Position numbers and translations under genes: made by a program. A stretch of DNA of 64,000 nucleotides from Lingula anatina (lineage: Eukaryota; Brachiopoda; Lingulata; Lingulida; Lingulidae). The number at the start of each line of letters is the position of its first letter. Within the stretch, counting starts at the first letter, position 1. Location: the NCBI RefSeq assembly GCF_001039355.2, contig NW_019775581.1:85460-149459 (forward strand), given 5' to 3'. Under the pieces are notes generated by a model, which ran no database searches, had not been told where the DNA came from, and worked only from the letters and a program-made list of their open reading frames with translations. Positions 48,181-60,000 of this stretch are shown piece by piece.

Positions 48181-48500
48181 TACCCTCTACCAGGGCGACT
48201 GATAGATTTTTACGGATATTCACAGATATGTCTCTAGCTAGATAGATTGTCATTTTAACTCTAAGTCACCCTGTACAGAAATCTCAAAGTTGATTACATG
48301 GCTGGTAATTGATTGCATAACTGCTCAGGCACTGCCACTTGGGAGGTCCAGTCTAAGTCTGCATGACAGCAATCAAGACAGTTAATTGCTCTGACCTTAA
48401 TCACTTGCTCTTCTGACACAGATAAAAATAGCCCCCAGTGAATAGCTCATTACTTCAGAGTGAGGCTAACTGTGGAATCCCCTGAAGTAGTTGGCAGAGG

Positions 48501-48508
48501 TATAAATA
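48501..48508 (+). promoter_or_regulatory. TATA box upstream of RecQ-type ORF
   Basis: TATAAATA lies 36 bp before the ATG at 48544, inside the transposon, so the ORF seems to bring its own core promoter. Confidence 0.55.
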
Positions 48509-48543
48509 CTGATGCAGTAGCAGCCTGAAAGCATTGTTACAGT

Positions 48544-48804
48544 ATGGAGCGTGAAGAAGCAGATCGGATAGTAAGAAAATTTTGGAATTTCAACGGGCTG
48601 ACAGAACATCAATTTGAAGCAGTGAGTGCTGCAGTCAGTGGGAAGGACGTGTATGTTGGCATTCCTACAGGAGGTGGGAAGAGCATATGTTTCCAGCTGC
48701 CTCCATTTCTAGAAGAGGATGGGGTGGTTTATGTAGTAAGCCCTCTAAACGCCCTTATGGAGGACCAGGTAAAGTGTCTTAAGTCAATAAAAACAATACC
48801 ATAA
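48544..48804 (+). CDS. RecQ-type helicase N-terminal fragment carried by a transposon (86 aa)
   Basis: Reads FNGLTEHQFEAV (Q/0 motif region), GIPTGGGKSICFQLPPF (Walker A, motif I) and VVYVVSPLNALMEDQVKCLK (motif Ia), the N-terminal part of a RecQ-family SF2 DNA helicase. Full RecQ cores are several hundred residues; DEAH, motif III and the second RecA domain are absent, so it cannot be a working helicase. The stop at 48802-48804 follows an AATAAAA at about 48786, and the ORF overlaps the 3' end of the minus-strand ORF by 26 bp. It may be a captured first exon or what is left of a larger autonomous element. Confidence 0.8.
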   Translation: MEREEADRIVRKFWNFNGLTEHQFEAVSAAVSGKDVYVGIPTGGGKSICFQLPPFLEEDGVVYVVSPLNALMEDQVKCLKSIKTIP

Positions 48805-49351
48805 AACGGAGATAAAAATTTATATCAATATTTTTGCCTTTTTGCATTAGAGATAGTAGCATGCTGCTGAGCTGTGGGGCTTTCTCGATAACTGTGGACC
48901 TCAGTTCCTCAAAAGAGCATGTTATGAGGCCATTGTCCCTTTCTTCACTTAATTTCACCATGGCTGTTTTTAAATTGCTAAATTCCTGATCAGGAGCACC
49001 CTTCAACCTTTCTAGCTCAGCATCCTTTCTTAGTATTGCACCATTTTGCCTGAAAATTTCTTGCTGTTGAAACAGAACAATCCTTTTGGTCTCCTCCAGC
49101 TCCTTCCTCAGTCTCTCTGTTGTTGTCAAATAAGTATAGGAAGGTGTTGAAAGACAGGTTGGGGGTTGGAGGTTTTCATCTTTCAGCCGAATCCCGACAT
49201 AAAATGAGTTTCCGCCCTTTTTTCTTTTTAACTCCGCATCAGGAAATAATTGTTTGATCAGCTTCCCTAACATTTGTCTTTCCAATCCAAATATCCTCTC
49301 CAACGTGACCACTTTCAAAGAACTTGTGTACGGTCCACTTTTCGGTCCCAT
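48779..49351 (-). CDS. RFX-like DNA-binding plus coiled-coil ORF carried by a transposon (190 aa)
   Basis: Near the N terminus MLGKLIKQLFPDAELKRKKG followed by GNSFYVGIRLKDE matches the core pattern of RFX winged-helix DNA-binding domains (GKLIRSVFP...R.L.TRGxSKYHYYGIRLK). Residues about 75-135 form a charged coiled coil (TERLRKELEETKRIVLFQQQ, LRKDAELERL). A role in binding the transposon ends is possible but unproven. The ORF is uninterrupted, starts at MGPKSGPYTSS and converges on the RecQ fragment. Confidence in the RFX match is moderate, since it rests on a short motif. Confidence 0.6.
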   Translation of the reverse strand: MGPKSGPYTSSLKVVTLERIFGLERQMLGKLIKQLFPDAELKRKKGGNSFYVGIRLKDENLQPPTCLSTPSYTYLTTTERLRKELEETKRIVLFQQQEIFRQNGAILRKDAELERLKGAPDQEFSNLKTAMVKLSEERDNGLITCSFEELRSTVIEKAPQLSSMLLSLMQKGKNIDINFYLRFMVLFLLT

Positions 49352-50457
49352 AACAATTGAACTCTTGAGTCTAAAACCAAGATATAATTATTTCAGAAGA
49401 TAAGATTTTTCCCGAATCACGTTGCCTTAACCTATTAGCCTACAGCATATCCTAACTGCAGGAGACGTTTTTCAAAGAGTCAGTAATAAATAAGTGATAA
49501 AAAAAGACTAAACAGAGTCTATATAATTGCATTAGAAAGGAGATACCCCCAAGAATAAATTGTTAGAACGTCTTACCTCTCTATTTTCTCGTTTTTTTCG
49601 GAGGAAACACCGGAGTGATAGCCGCCATTTTTTTAAAGCTGCAGTACGGAATTGTGGGATACGGCTCACTTCGGGAAACCCCTTCCAACCACGTGACTGG
49701 TTTTTGCAGACAGCAGAGCCTAGATGACAGGTTGCGTAACGTGCAGTTAGCACATCGTCGCGAAGCGAAGCTCAAGCAGAGCGAGAATAAAGCCCTCGGC
49801 GCGCGGGCAAAGATAATTGCTTTCAGATGGCATTTCTGTACAGGGTGACTTAGAGTTAAAATGACAATCTATCTAGCTAGAGACATATCTGTGAATATCC
49901 GTAAAAATCTATCAGTCGCCCTGGTAGAGGGTAGTTCAGTGGTATGTACAACTCTTCATTCACACTACTGAGACGAGGTGAGTCAAGCTGTGTTATAAAT
50001 TTTACAAAAAAGATTTCTCTTAGGATACAAGCAACTTAAATGGCATTGATTTTACTGAAAAAAAAGTATTTCATTTGTATTATTCACTGTCATGTGGGAT
50101 CTGTGTAGATTTATATATTCTATAATGAATAATGTGAACATGTTGCATATTTGAACATCTGTCGGTTAAATAATTTCACTTTTGTGGTTTACATATTCGT
50201 GGTGTGCGTGGGCTCTTGTATGTGTAGGAGTGCATGTTTTAAGTGAGTTGTATGAATGGTATGTCAATTCTGGTAGAATGAGTACAAGTGATCTACCGTA
50301 TACGTATTATATAGTGTAACTGATATATATGTAGTTAAGTTATCCCTATTAGTTTGCAACAACGAAATACTTAGATTTGATACCGCAGTACGAATTGCTA
50401 TACCTATACTTAGAATATGACTGTGCGATGTAAATTTATTTTCTGCCGTATATACAT

Positions 50458-53400
50458 ATGCGGCAGAAATCTGCGAGATATACACAGACTAAATCAAATA
50501 TTAAAATATGCTCAGTAAATTGTAGGGGCCTTGGTGACCGAAATAGGCGGTTAGATGTGTTCAATTTCTTGCGGAAGAAATCCTTTTCCATCTACTGTCT
50601 GCAAGATACACATAGTACATTATCTATGGAAACATATATAGGAGCTGAATGGGGTTTTAAATGCTTTTTCAGTCATGGAACCTCTAACTCAAGAGGAGTT
50701 GCAATATTGGTTAACAATAACTTTGAATATAAAATTAAAGAGGTTGAGAAAGACACTAGTGGAAACTTTACTGCTCTTAGAATGACAGTAGATGAAAAGA
50801 CATTTCACTCATAAATCTGTATGGTCCCAATAATGATTCACCCGAATTTTTTTTAAAAATACACGAGATAATAATGAAATTTTGAAATCAGGATCATATT
50901 ATTTGTGGGGACTTTAATTTAGTATTAAACCAAGAGAAGGACACGTACAACTATAAACATAAAAATAACCCCAAGGTCTCTAATCAGCTTTACACCTTAA
51001 TGGACTTGTATAACTGGCATGATATATGGAGGGAAATGCATGAGGAAGTTAGACAGTTTACATGGCGGCAGCCTACACCTTTCAAACAGGCAAGGTTAGA
51101 TTATTTTATTGTTTCCACAACCATTACAAACTTTATCGAAGATAGTCAGATTATTCCAGGTTATAAGAGCGACCACTCCATTATTACTCTGGACTTACAG
51201 TTAAAAAGGAAAATTAAACACGGAAAAGGTTTTTGGAAATTCAATAACTCCCACTTATATGAAAGTGAGTATGCCGATATGGTAAAGCAGATAATCAATG
51301 AAACTATCTTAGAGTATGCAGCAGCGCCCTATAATAGAGATAACATACTGAATTTTGACAGGCATTCTTTACAGTTAACTATAAGCGATGGGCTATTTCT
51401 TGAAACTCTTTTAATGAAAATTAGGGAAACGATTGCTTTTGGTGCTAGGATAAAAAAGAAAAGAGAGTCTGAGGAAAAACAAGTGGAAAACACTATAAAC
51501 GACCTAGAGAATGATCTTAAAAATGAGGCCGAAATAGACAAAAAAAAGAAGAAATTCTTGAAATGAGAAATAAAGAAAAGATGAAACTAGAAAATATAAG
51601 AAAAATACAAGTTAAAGGTGTAATGATAAGATCAAAAGAAAGATGGATTGAATACGGAGAAAAACCATCAAAATATTTTTTGGCACTGGAAAATCGCAAT
51701 TTTACAAATAAGTCAATAACTAAACTGGTAACAGATAACGGAAATATTCTTACCGAACAAAATGAAATTCTCAAAGAAACCGCACGCTTTTACGAAATTT
51801 TATTTAAGAAACAAAATCACGAATCAGTAGACATAAAACTCGATTGGAAAATATTGAAACTCCAAAATTGACCGAAGTCGAAGCATCCTCACTCGAAGGA
51901 GAGATCAGCTACGCTGAACTTTACATAGTATTAAGACAAACGAAAAATGAAAAGAGCCCAGGTACCGATGGGTTTACTTACGAATTTTTCAAATTCTTTT
52001 GGAAAGAACTGAATAGTTTTTTAATAAGATGTATAAACGAGGCATACAGAAAAGACAAACTACCTATAACTCTTACCCGGGGTATAATCGTCCTTCTACC
52101 AAAACATAATTCTTTTGGAAAGAACTGAATAGTTTTTTAATAAGATGTATAAACGAGGCATACGAAAAAGACAAACTACCTATAACTCTTACCCGGAGTA
52201 TAATCGTCCTTCTACCAAAACATAATAAGCCCACCAACTCGTTAAAAAACCTAAGACCGATATCACTACTTAATGTTGTGTATAAACTCGCCTCGGCATG
52301 TATAACGAATCGAATAAAAAAAGTATTACCATTATTAATAAATGAAGACCAAAATGGGTTTATGGCAGGCAGATACATAGGTGAGAATACACGGACCATT
52401 TTTGATTTAATTGAATACTGTGACGCACATGAAATACCAGGTCTGTTGATGCAAATCGATTTTGCTAAGGCTTTCGATTCAATTGATTGGGGTTTTATCG
52501 AAAAAACCTTTGAATTCTTTGGCTTTGGAGAATCTATCATAGAATGGATAAAACTCTTCCTTAAAGACTCCTCTTCGTGTGTCTTGGTTAATGGTTTTGC
52601 CTCTTCTTTCTTCAATCTTTCTCGGGGTTGCCGTCAGGGGGATCCCATCTCCCCCTACCTTTTCATTCTTTGTGCTGAGATACTAAGTATCATGTTAAAA
52701 AATGAAATAGACATAAAAGGCATTATAATACATAATCAAACTTTTCTCATCTCCCAGTATGCTGATGACACGACTATTGTGTTGGATGGAACTGAAAAAA
52801 GTTTAAGAAATACCCTAAAGGTTCTAAATGAATTCTCAAAATTTTCTGGACTACAAATGAACAATCAAAAAACTAAATTAAACTGGTTCGGAAGCAAGAA
52901 AGATTCACAAGAGAGCATGTGCAAAGAGTTGAACCTCGATTGGAATGAACGTTTTTTCAGAATCCTTGGAATAGATTTCTCAGTAAATTTACATGAAATG
53001 ATTGAGAAAAATTATAAAGAGAAACTCGAAGATATGGAAAGAATTATGAAACAATGGACTCACCGACCGCTAACAGTTTTGGGGAGAAATGTAATTTTTA
53101 AATCATTGATCCTTCCAAAAATGACTCATTTATTTTCGACATTGCCAATACCAAACAAATATGTAGACAAAATACAAAAAATGTGCTTTAATTTAATATG
53201 GAATGGAAAAATTGAAAGAGTAAAACGAGATATAATGACACAGTTGTACTCAAATGGAGGTATAAAAGTCCCCGATATTAGAAACTATATTGATTCCCTT
53301 AAAATTTCACGGCTCAGGAGAATCATGCACAAAAATTCAAAATGGTCTTTCTTTTTCCTTAGTCTGATCCCTGAAAGTAAGGGTGTACACTGGTCTGAAA

Positions 53401-54419
53401 CGGGAAATGCAAAAAATTAAGAACGGATCAAAAAACGCTTTTTGGAATCAGGTCATTGATGCATGGTGCAGACTGTTAAACAATAAAAAGATTGATACAA
53501 AAGGAAAATGTTTAAAAGAATGTTTATGGCTAAATGATAAAATACTGATAAAAAACAATCCTATTCTTTTAAGAACCTGTAATAAAATAGGTATAAGAAA
53601 CGTAAATGACTTGATCAATACAGAGGGAAATTACCTCACATACGAACAGTTCAAGGAAAGGCACGGGAATATAATAAACTATGTTACGTTCACAGGTATA
53701 CTATGCGCAGTTAAAAAATTTCAAAAACAAATGAATATAGATAATCTACACGAAAAAATTGAGCTCCCTATAATTTCAACCCAACTTAAATGGTTACTAA
53801 AATTTACAAAAGGAGGGTAACCTTTTTACAATATTTTGAACTCAAACGAATGAAAAAGACTAATGCAATGTCAAAATGGGAACTCTTTTCTAAATAACCT
53901 CTCACAGCTGAAGAGTGGAAAATTTTGAATAACATTCCTTTCCAATGTACTTTAGATACTAAACTGCGCTGGTTTCAATTTAGAGTATCAAAAAGAATTT
54001 TAGCTACAAATAATTTTTTACGAAAAATTGGGATAAAAGACACAGAGACCTGCTCCTTCTGTAACGAACACCCTGAAACTCTTCAACACTTATTTATTGA
54101 GTGCAAAGTAATTGCTCCCCTTTGGGCAAAAATACAAGACTGGATCCACTTAAAGACTGGACAAGTATTACAATTAACAGCATCTGATATAATTCTAGGA
54201 ATTCCAAATTTGAAATGCAATGCGCTCAACAGTTTGCTGATCATAACAAAATTTATTATATATAAATTTAAAATGAAAAACATTACCCCGAACATAGAAA
54301 ATATTAAAATAGAATGGAGACAGGCCTACATCGCAGAGAGAAATATAAGTCTGAGAAACATGACAATAGATAAATTTAATGAAAAATGGAAAAAGCTGCA
54401 GCCTCTCTTCCTGGACTGA
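50458..54419 (+). pseudogene. LINE ORF2 (endonuclease, reverse transcriptase, Cys-His end), frameshifted
   Basis: The APE-type endonuclease is seen in ICSVNCRGLGDRNRR, ICGDFNLVLN, RLDYFIVS and KSDHSIITLD. Reverse transcriptase blocks follow: KSPGTDGFTYEFFKFFWKEL, RPISLLNVVYKLAS, QIDFAKAFDSIDW (first Asp pair), GCRQGDPISPYLFIL and SQYADDTTIVLDG (YADD catalytic site). Near the end CSFCNEHPETLQHLFIECK is the Cys-His motif found after the RT in L1/Tx1 elements. Frame changes near 50813, 51560, 51840, 52128, 53400 and 53820 and a TGA near 50886 make it inactive. The 116-bp tandem duplication at 51993-52224 accounts for one of the shifts. Confidence 0.9.
51993..52224. repeat. 116-bp tandem duplication inside LINE reverse transcriptase
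   Basis: The segment starting ATTCTTTTGGAAAGAACTGA at 51993 is repeated from 52109 to about 52224, nearly identical. 116 is not a multiple of 3, and the frames before and after differ by exactly this amount. Confidence 0.9.
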
Positions 54420-54569
54420 TATCTTCTATCATATGTTCCCCTGCCGATATTTGATAGTAAAACACATATTAGTTTATATCTGAATTAGATCATATTATTT
54501 ATTAAGTATTATCAAATATTTTACTACTAGATTATATATCGTTGTTGAAAAATATTTTAAATGATACAG

Positions 54570-54572
<3 letters not shown>

Positions 54573-54609
<37 letters not shown>
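54573..54609. repeat. AT microsatellite in LINE 3' region
   Basis: About 18 AT units, 105 bp before the A-rich tail. Confidence 0.95.
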
Positions 54610-54612
<3 letters not shown>

Positions 54613-54727
54613 CAAATGACTGTCTCTTTGTGAGTGAGTAAGTGAGAGAGTGAGTGAGAGTGATTTTTATTTAGTTATTTATCAATTTTGTATTTTTTGT
54701 TGAGATATGCAATAAAGAAAAAAAAAA

Positions 54728-54743
54728 ATTTAATAATTTAAAA
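54728..54743. repeat. Right target-site duplication of LINE
   Basis: ATTTAATAATTTAAAA, identical to the empty site at 33333-33348 in unit 1. Confidence 0.8.
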
Positions 54744-56440
54744 CGTTTTGAATCCAAACGTTCCGCGTTTTGTTTTCACCAAAAAGAGCACAATTGTCAA
54801 GAGAGAGGGAATCATGGATAGTAAAGCACGAGCGATTAGTTTGATCGTCCGTTGATCGTAATATTCCTAACGGTTTTAGTGACATGTATAAAATAAACCT
54901 TTGTGTGAATTGCATCATTGAAATTTCAAGCTTTTTTATGCATGAAGGAACACGTATGCATTAAATACCCTGTACCCACAGATATTCCCATGTTAATGCC
55001 GCCTGTCATATGTGAGAAACGATCAACTCTCTGAAACACAAACATAATAAGTCAGATATATATATCAATGTTTTTTTTTATTTAAGCAGCTCATGTTTTT
55101 TTTACATCTGGTTGGTCTATTGAATAATTAGGAACTATTCGGCATATTCTTCAAGTGTTTGTTCTTTAAACAACTAAAACGAATTTCTGCGTCACACATA
55201 GACCTGATTATTCTATTGATACATTTTAAGCAGATTTATCTCTTGGTTTAATAGTATATAAAAACTGTCAAAACATTTGAAACAATGAGAGTTTTTTCTC
55301 TAAAAACGAATTGTACATCTTCCTGGGTTGCTAAATTGTAGTCAACGTAATTCTTGTCCACATCGCCGAAAAAATTCAGATAAATTTCTGCGTCGTGTGT
55401 CTTGATACATTGCGTATACGCTTTCAACACTATTTTATATAGATTCAGTAAAATGAACCCTTTCCTTACATACAGATGACAAGAGTGAAACAAGCTGTAT
55501 GTTCATTATCAATCAATTATTTGTATTCTATTACTGAAATGAATAACACATCTTTTGGAGTTGCTAAAACGTAATCAACATAATCTTCATCCGTGTCGCC
55601 GAAAGTCTATCAGCAGTCCAGATAAATTTCTGCATCATGTGTTTTGATGCATTGCGTATACGCTTTCATAGCTATTTAATAAAGATTCAGGTAAATGTAA
55701 CCTCTACTCATATACAAGTGACAAGTGGGAATGGGGCTAAAGCGGTATGCTCATTATAAATCAATGATTCGTATTCTCTTTCTGAAATGAATAACACAAC
55801 TTAAGGAGTTGCTAAAGCGTGATCAACATAATCTTCATCCACGTCGCCGAAAGTCTATCAGCAGTCCAGATAAATTTCTGCATCATGTGTTTTGAAACAT
55901 TGTGTATAGAGAGGCATTGCGTCATTGCTATTTAATATTTTCGTTTATACAGACATGTGCCAAGGCATACGCAGCAGTTACGATAAGTGGTGAATATAAC
56001 AAAGGGCTAATTCATGACCATGGGCTTTCATTTTGTTTTAAAGCTGAGTCAGACATTTTATATTATAGTCAATTTTTCCGGCTAAAGCGTCAATTTTTTT
56101 GAAAACTATAACAAAGGACCAGTTCATGGGCTTTAAAACTGAGTTGGGAACCCTATATTATAATCGAATATCCCGTGCTTAAATGTCAATTTTTTCAATT
56201 TATTAAGTTTAAATGTTACTGAAATAACCACTGGTGTGATCAAAAATAAAAACGCATGTATAAGGTACCTTAAAGAAATAAATCTGTACAGAGTAAAATA
56301 TTAAGTGTCTGTGCGTGCCGGTAAATAGGAAAATAAATCGCGTTTCTATTTAAATATTGATTTCATCTTTGTCGAACTTTTCTGTTTTTGCATCCACAAA
56401 CTGATCTTTTGTTATGCTTTTTTCTATTCCTTTTGTAGTT
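54744..56440. other. Spacer of unit 2
   Basis: Counterpart of 33349-35051, with the same 245-bp direct repeats (about 55285-55950) and the 81-residue minus-strand ORF at 55248-55493. An ATT microsatellite is at about 56559-56600. No gene supported. Confidence 0.6.
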
Positions 56441-56558
56441 TCAGAGCACTTGAATCTTCTTCATTTTTATTTCTGCCTCCTCCCAGCTTCTACCACGAAT
56501 GTTCTTCGTTTTCACTTCCGCCTCCTCCCAACTTCTATCATAAGGAACCTAAAATAGA

Positions 56559-56601
<43 letters not shown>

Positions 56602-57047
56602 GTGTGAGTAATGGAAGTGTTTCCAACAGAACTGTCAAAAATGCAATCGTAGACATTTAATACAATGGTGTTTCAATTTTCACTGGAATAACGAGATGGT
56701 TTGAAGAAGAAATGTAGGGGAAATTTATTTTGCCCCCAGATGCTTCATTGCCACTTGGGTGTCAGGTTGAGTAAAATTATTTCTGTGGATTTTTCCCTCA
56801 TATTTCAAGCATATGTGGATATATGTCTACACCTTAAGAGAAGAGACGGTGTAGAAGGCGTTGTATTTTATTAGTTAAATTTCTGAGATATTTATTGAGG
56901 CAAGGTGGATTTTACATGATACCGAAAGTTGCTATTGTCATTCTGTAGTGAAAATAAAAGCATTCAAATAAGGTTCATATTAGGCATGTTCTGGGTTTCA
57001 ATGCGAACTAAAAACCTGATTGACTGGTAATTCAGCCATTTTTAACC

Positions 57048-57078
<31 letters not shown>

Positions 57079-60000
57079 AAAAAACTCTGAAATTAACATT
57101 TCAACAATATTTCGGTTGATTTATTAAAGAGGACGTCTCAAACAGCCAAATAAACATTTCTACAAAGTTATCCCCAATATAAAGGCAACTTACTTGAGTT
57201 TTTGTTGTTGTACAACTCTGAGGTATGTTGCACATGCTTGGATCTGTTATTGAGTATTTGAGGTCGTATGCACAATACGTATGGCTGGCTATACTGACTG
57301 TGGGTGTGTCGTCTTTCCCGTCGTCTGTCTTGTTGGCTGTCTTGTTGGGCTTCACGACGANNNNNNNNNNNNNNNNNNNNNNNNNNNNNNNNNNNNNNNN
57401 NNNNNNNNNNNNNNNNNNNNNNNNNNNNNNNNNNNNNNNNNNNNNNNNNNNNNNNNNNNNNNNNNNNNNNNNNNNNNNNNNNNNNNNNNNNNNNNNNNNN
57501 NNNNNNNNNNNNNNNNNNNNNNNNNNNNNNNNNNNNNNNNNNNNNNNNNNNNNNNNNNNNNNNNNNNNNNNNNNNNNNNNNNNNNNNNNNNNNNNNNNNN
57601 NNNNNNNNNNNNNNNNNNNNNNNNNNNNNNNNNNNNNNNNNNNNNNNNNNNNNNNNNNNNNNNNNNNNNNNNNNNNNNNNNNNNNNNNNNNNNNNNNNNN
57701 NNNNNNNNNNNNNNNNNNNNNNNNNNNNNNNNNNNNNNCTCTGAAATTAACATTTCAACAATATTTCGGTTGATTTATTAAAGAGGACGTCTCAAACAGC
57801 CAAATAAACATTTCTACAAAGTTATCCCCAATATAAAGGCAACTTACTTTAGTTTTTGTTGTTGTACAACTCTGAGGTATGTTGCACATGCTTGGATCTG
57901 TTATTGAGTATTTGAGGTCGTATGCACAATACGTATGGCTGGCTATACTGACTGTGGGTGTGTCGTCTTTCCCGTCGTCTGTCTTGTTGGCTGTCTTGTT
58001 GGGCTTCACGACGAATGTCTCGAAGAGTGTCGCTTTGGATGTCCCGTTGTCTGCGCCTTGTAAACAAAGAATGGTTGTTAAAGTGGCAAGAAACAAAGCA
58101 ATTTCACTCTTTATACGTGCACTGTGTTATTTCTCATGTTTGGAATCTGTGTCATGCTTAAACTAGATTCGGCTAATCCGTCTTCTTTCTTTTGCAATAG
58201 CGTTTTCTCTATTTCTTGTTGTAAAGCACACGTATTTATATGAAAACGTCTATTTATGTTTTTTCATAATAAAGTTAACGGCATGCCTTCGCCTACCTTT
58301 TTTATCTACAATGAGTAAATGACTTTTGTGAAAATAGTTAAAATCACGTATGAATATCAAATACCGCAAACCTTGTTCGATCACGTGACTGAAGGCAAAG
58401 ACATAATGTAAAAACATGATCATTTACCTATTCCGAACATCTTCTTAAATACCAGGAAGTTTGATTTTGCTTGGGTAATGTATGTGTAATTGTAGACCAT
58501 CCCATCCTCTTCTTTGTCCATTTTACAGATAAAAGCGTCCATGTCCCCTCGGCCAACTCCGAGAGTAACGTAATCGTCACATGTGGCCGTTCCTTTAAAA
58601 GAAGAAAAGCAATTTAAGATTTAGCTTTCAACATGCCTTATGTTAAGAAGTTAAGTTTGGAAAAACGGTTTTGTATAATTACGATCCCTAATTGCAAAAC
58701 ATGTGTCTAAGTTATAATTATTAACGTAGCACTAGATCGTGGCTATCGTATCCAAAAAGCTTGGGAAAATATGCTCTTGTGAAGTTTTATCCACCATTAG
58801 CCTAATTATGGTTTCAGAAAAATGTTGTGACAATAAAGATGCAGATGCGATTTCCATCAGTTTTCTCAATTGACAAGAAAAGATAATTTTAAATGTTTCA
58901 CTTAATTTTACATCATTTTATTGCACATGTACCAACGTGTGTTTAGCTGCCAAATGAAATGGCCTTATTCTTATAATTATAATTATTGGTTCTAATTCGT
59001 ATTTCTGCTCTATTCGCATTTGCCTCGATATGAAAAACTACGCATTCAATTAAGTACAAAGTATCTGGCCAATAGGGCTCTAGGTGGGTACAGTGACAAC
59101 TAGTAACGTGTCCTCTCCTTAAATTCGTAGGTACAATCCCTCCCCAAATGTCCCCTTCTAATCTCTCAAAATAATGACATTTACCTGGAATGCAAAGAAA
59201 GTCGGTTGCGAGACTTCTATTTCCCGGTATACTTTGCTCCGTGCAATTTCCGTCCTCGCTTATTACGTATTCCTTTAACTAAAATGTATGAAATAAATCA
59301 CAGAATAAAAAAACAAAGAATTAATAATCAAAATTAGCAAAAGAGATTTAATAGTGAAAAAATGCTAGGGCGTTGTCTTTACTTTAATCTTGAGTGAGCT
59401 TGGTGTTGTTATCGAGATCATTCACATGGGTTTAAATTTCTCAACACGTCATCAACAAACAAACAATGATTTAATATGGACTAAGCAATGCTAATGATTA
59501 TGCATACCGGTAGGTTTAAAGGAGTTCATTAAGTTGTAAAAACCTACATTTGGTAAAATAGCTTTCATGTCGCTTTCTTGTAAAATAGTTATCTTGATAT
59601 TAGCGCAACTTAACACTAATTAGTAGGGCTTAAAGAGCAAAAGCTTTCCACAGAGGGTTGCAAAGCGTTCGTCGTCACTTTTGCTGTTTTGTAACTTGGT
59701 GTGAAACAGTGATCGGTTTCCGGCGTAACTTTACACCTATGATCACTACAATTGGCAGGGTTGACGACTTGGCTGTGAACAAAAATCCGGTGCCAGGTTT
59801 TTTTTTCACATTTTTGTTTGAGAGATCTGAGTCCATTTTAATGCCCCTTGAAACTTAAGCATTATATTGCCTCTTTCCTGATAAAGTCTGGAGTTATCCT
59901 TCAAGACAATTTTCTCTAGCCGTGAAACGGTCATTATAGCTGATCAGATAACTGATAAGGCAGATCTGTTTGAAAGTGACATTACAAATTTCATCCCAAA

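Larger units (their letters stand above)
48181..49933. mobile_element. DNA transposon with 102-bp TIRs and 9-bp target duplication, nested in LINE
   Basis: 48181-48282 and 49832-49933 are inverted repeats that I read as identical over 102 bp; the tip is TACCCTCTACCAGGGCGACT. GTTCAGTGG flanks both sides (48172-48180 and 49934-49942), a 9-bp target duplication. The 1753-bp element carries a RecQ-type ORF on the plus strand and an RFX-like ORF on the minus strand, but no transposase. Target length and long TIRs would fit a Mutator-like or Merlin-like mover; the superfamily is inference. It lies between ORF1 and ORF2 of the LINE. Confidence 0.85.
46664..54727 (+). mobile_element. L1/Tx1-type LINE, 8.06 kb with nested insertion, defective
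   Basis: The element has a 5' region, ORF1 (47020-47982), ORF2 (50458-54419), an AT microsatellite (54573-54608) and an A-rich 3' tail after AATAAAG. Flanks are ATTTAATAATTTTAAAA (46646-46662) and ATTTAATAATTTAAAA (54728-54743). Unit 1 has one copy at 33333-33348, the empty site. A 16-bp target duplication with an A-rich tail is typical of target-primed insertion. Both ORFs are frameshifted. About 1.76 kb of the length is the DNA transposon at 48181-49933. Confidence 0.9.

Noticed and set aside
49532-49775. Short ORFs in the right part of the DNA transposon
   Set aside because: They overlap in several frames, show no domain and probably belong to the 5' leader of the RFX-like ORF.
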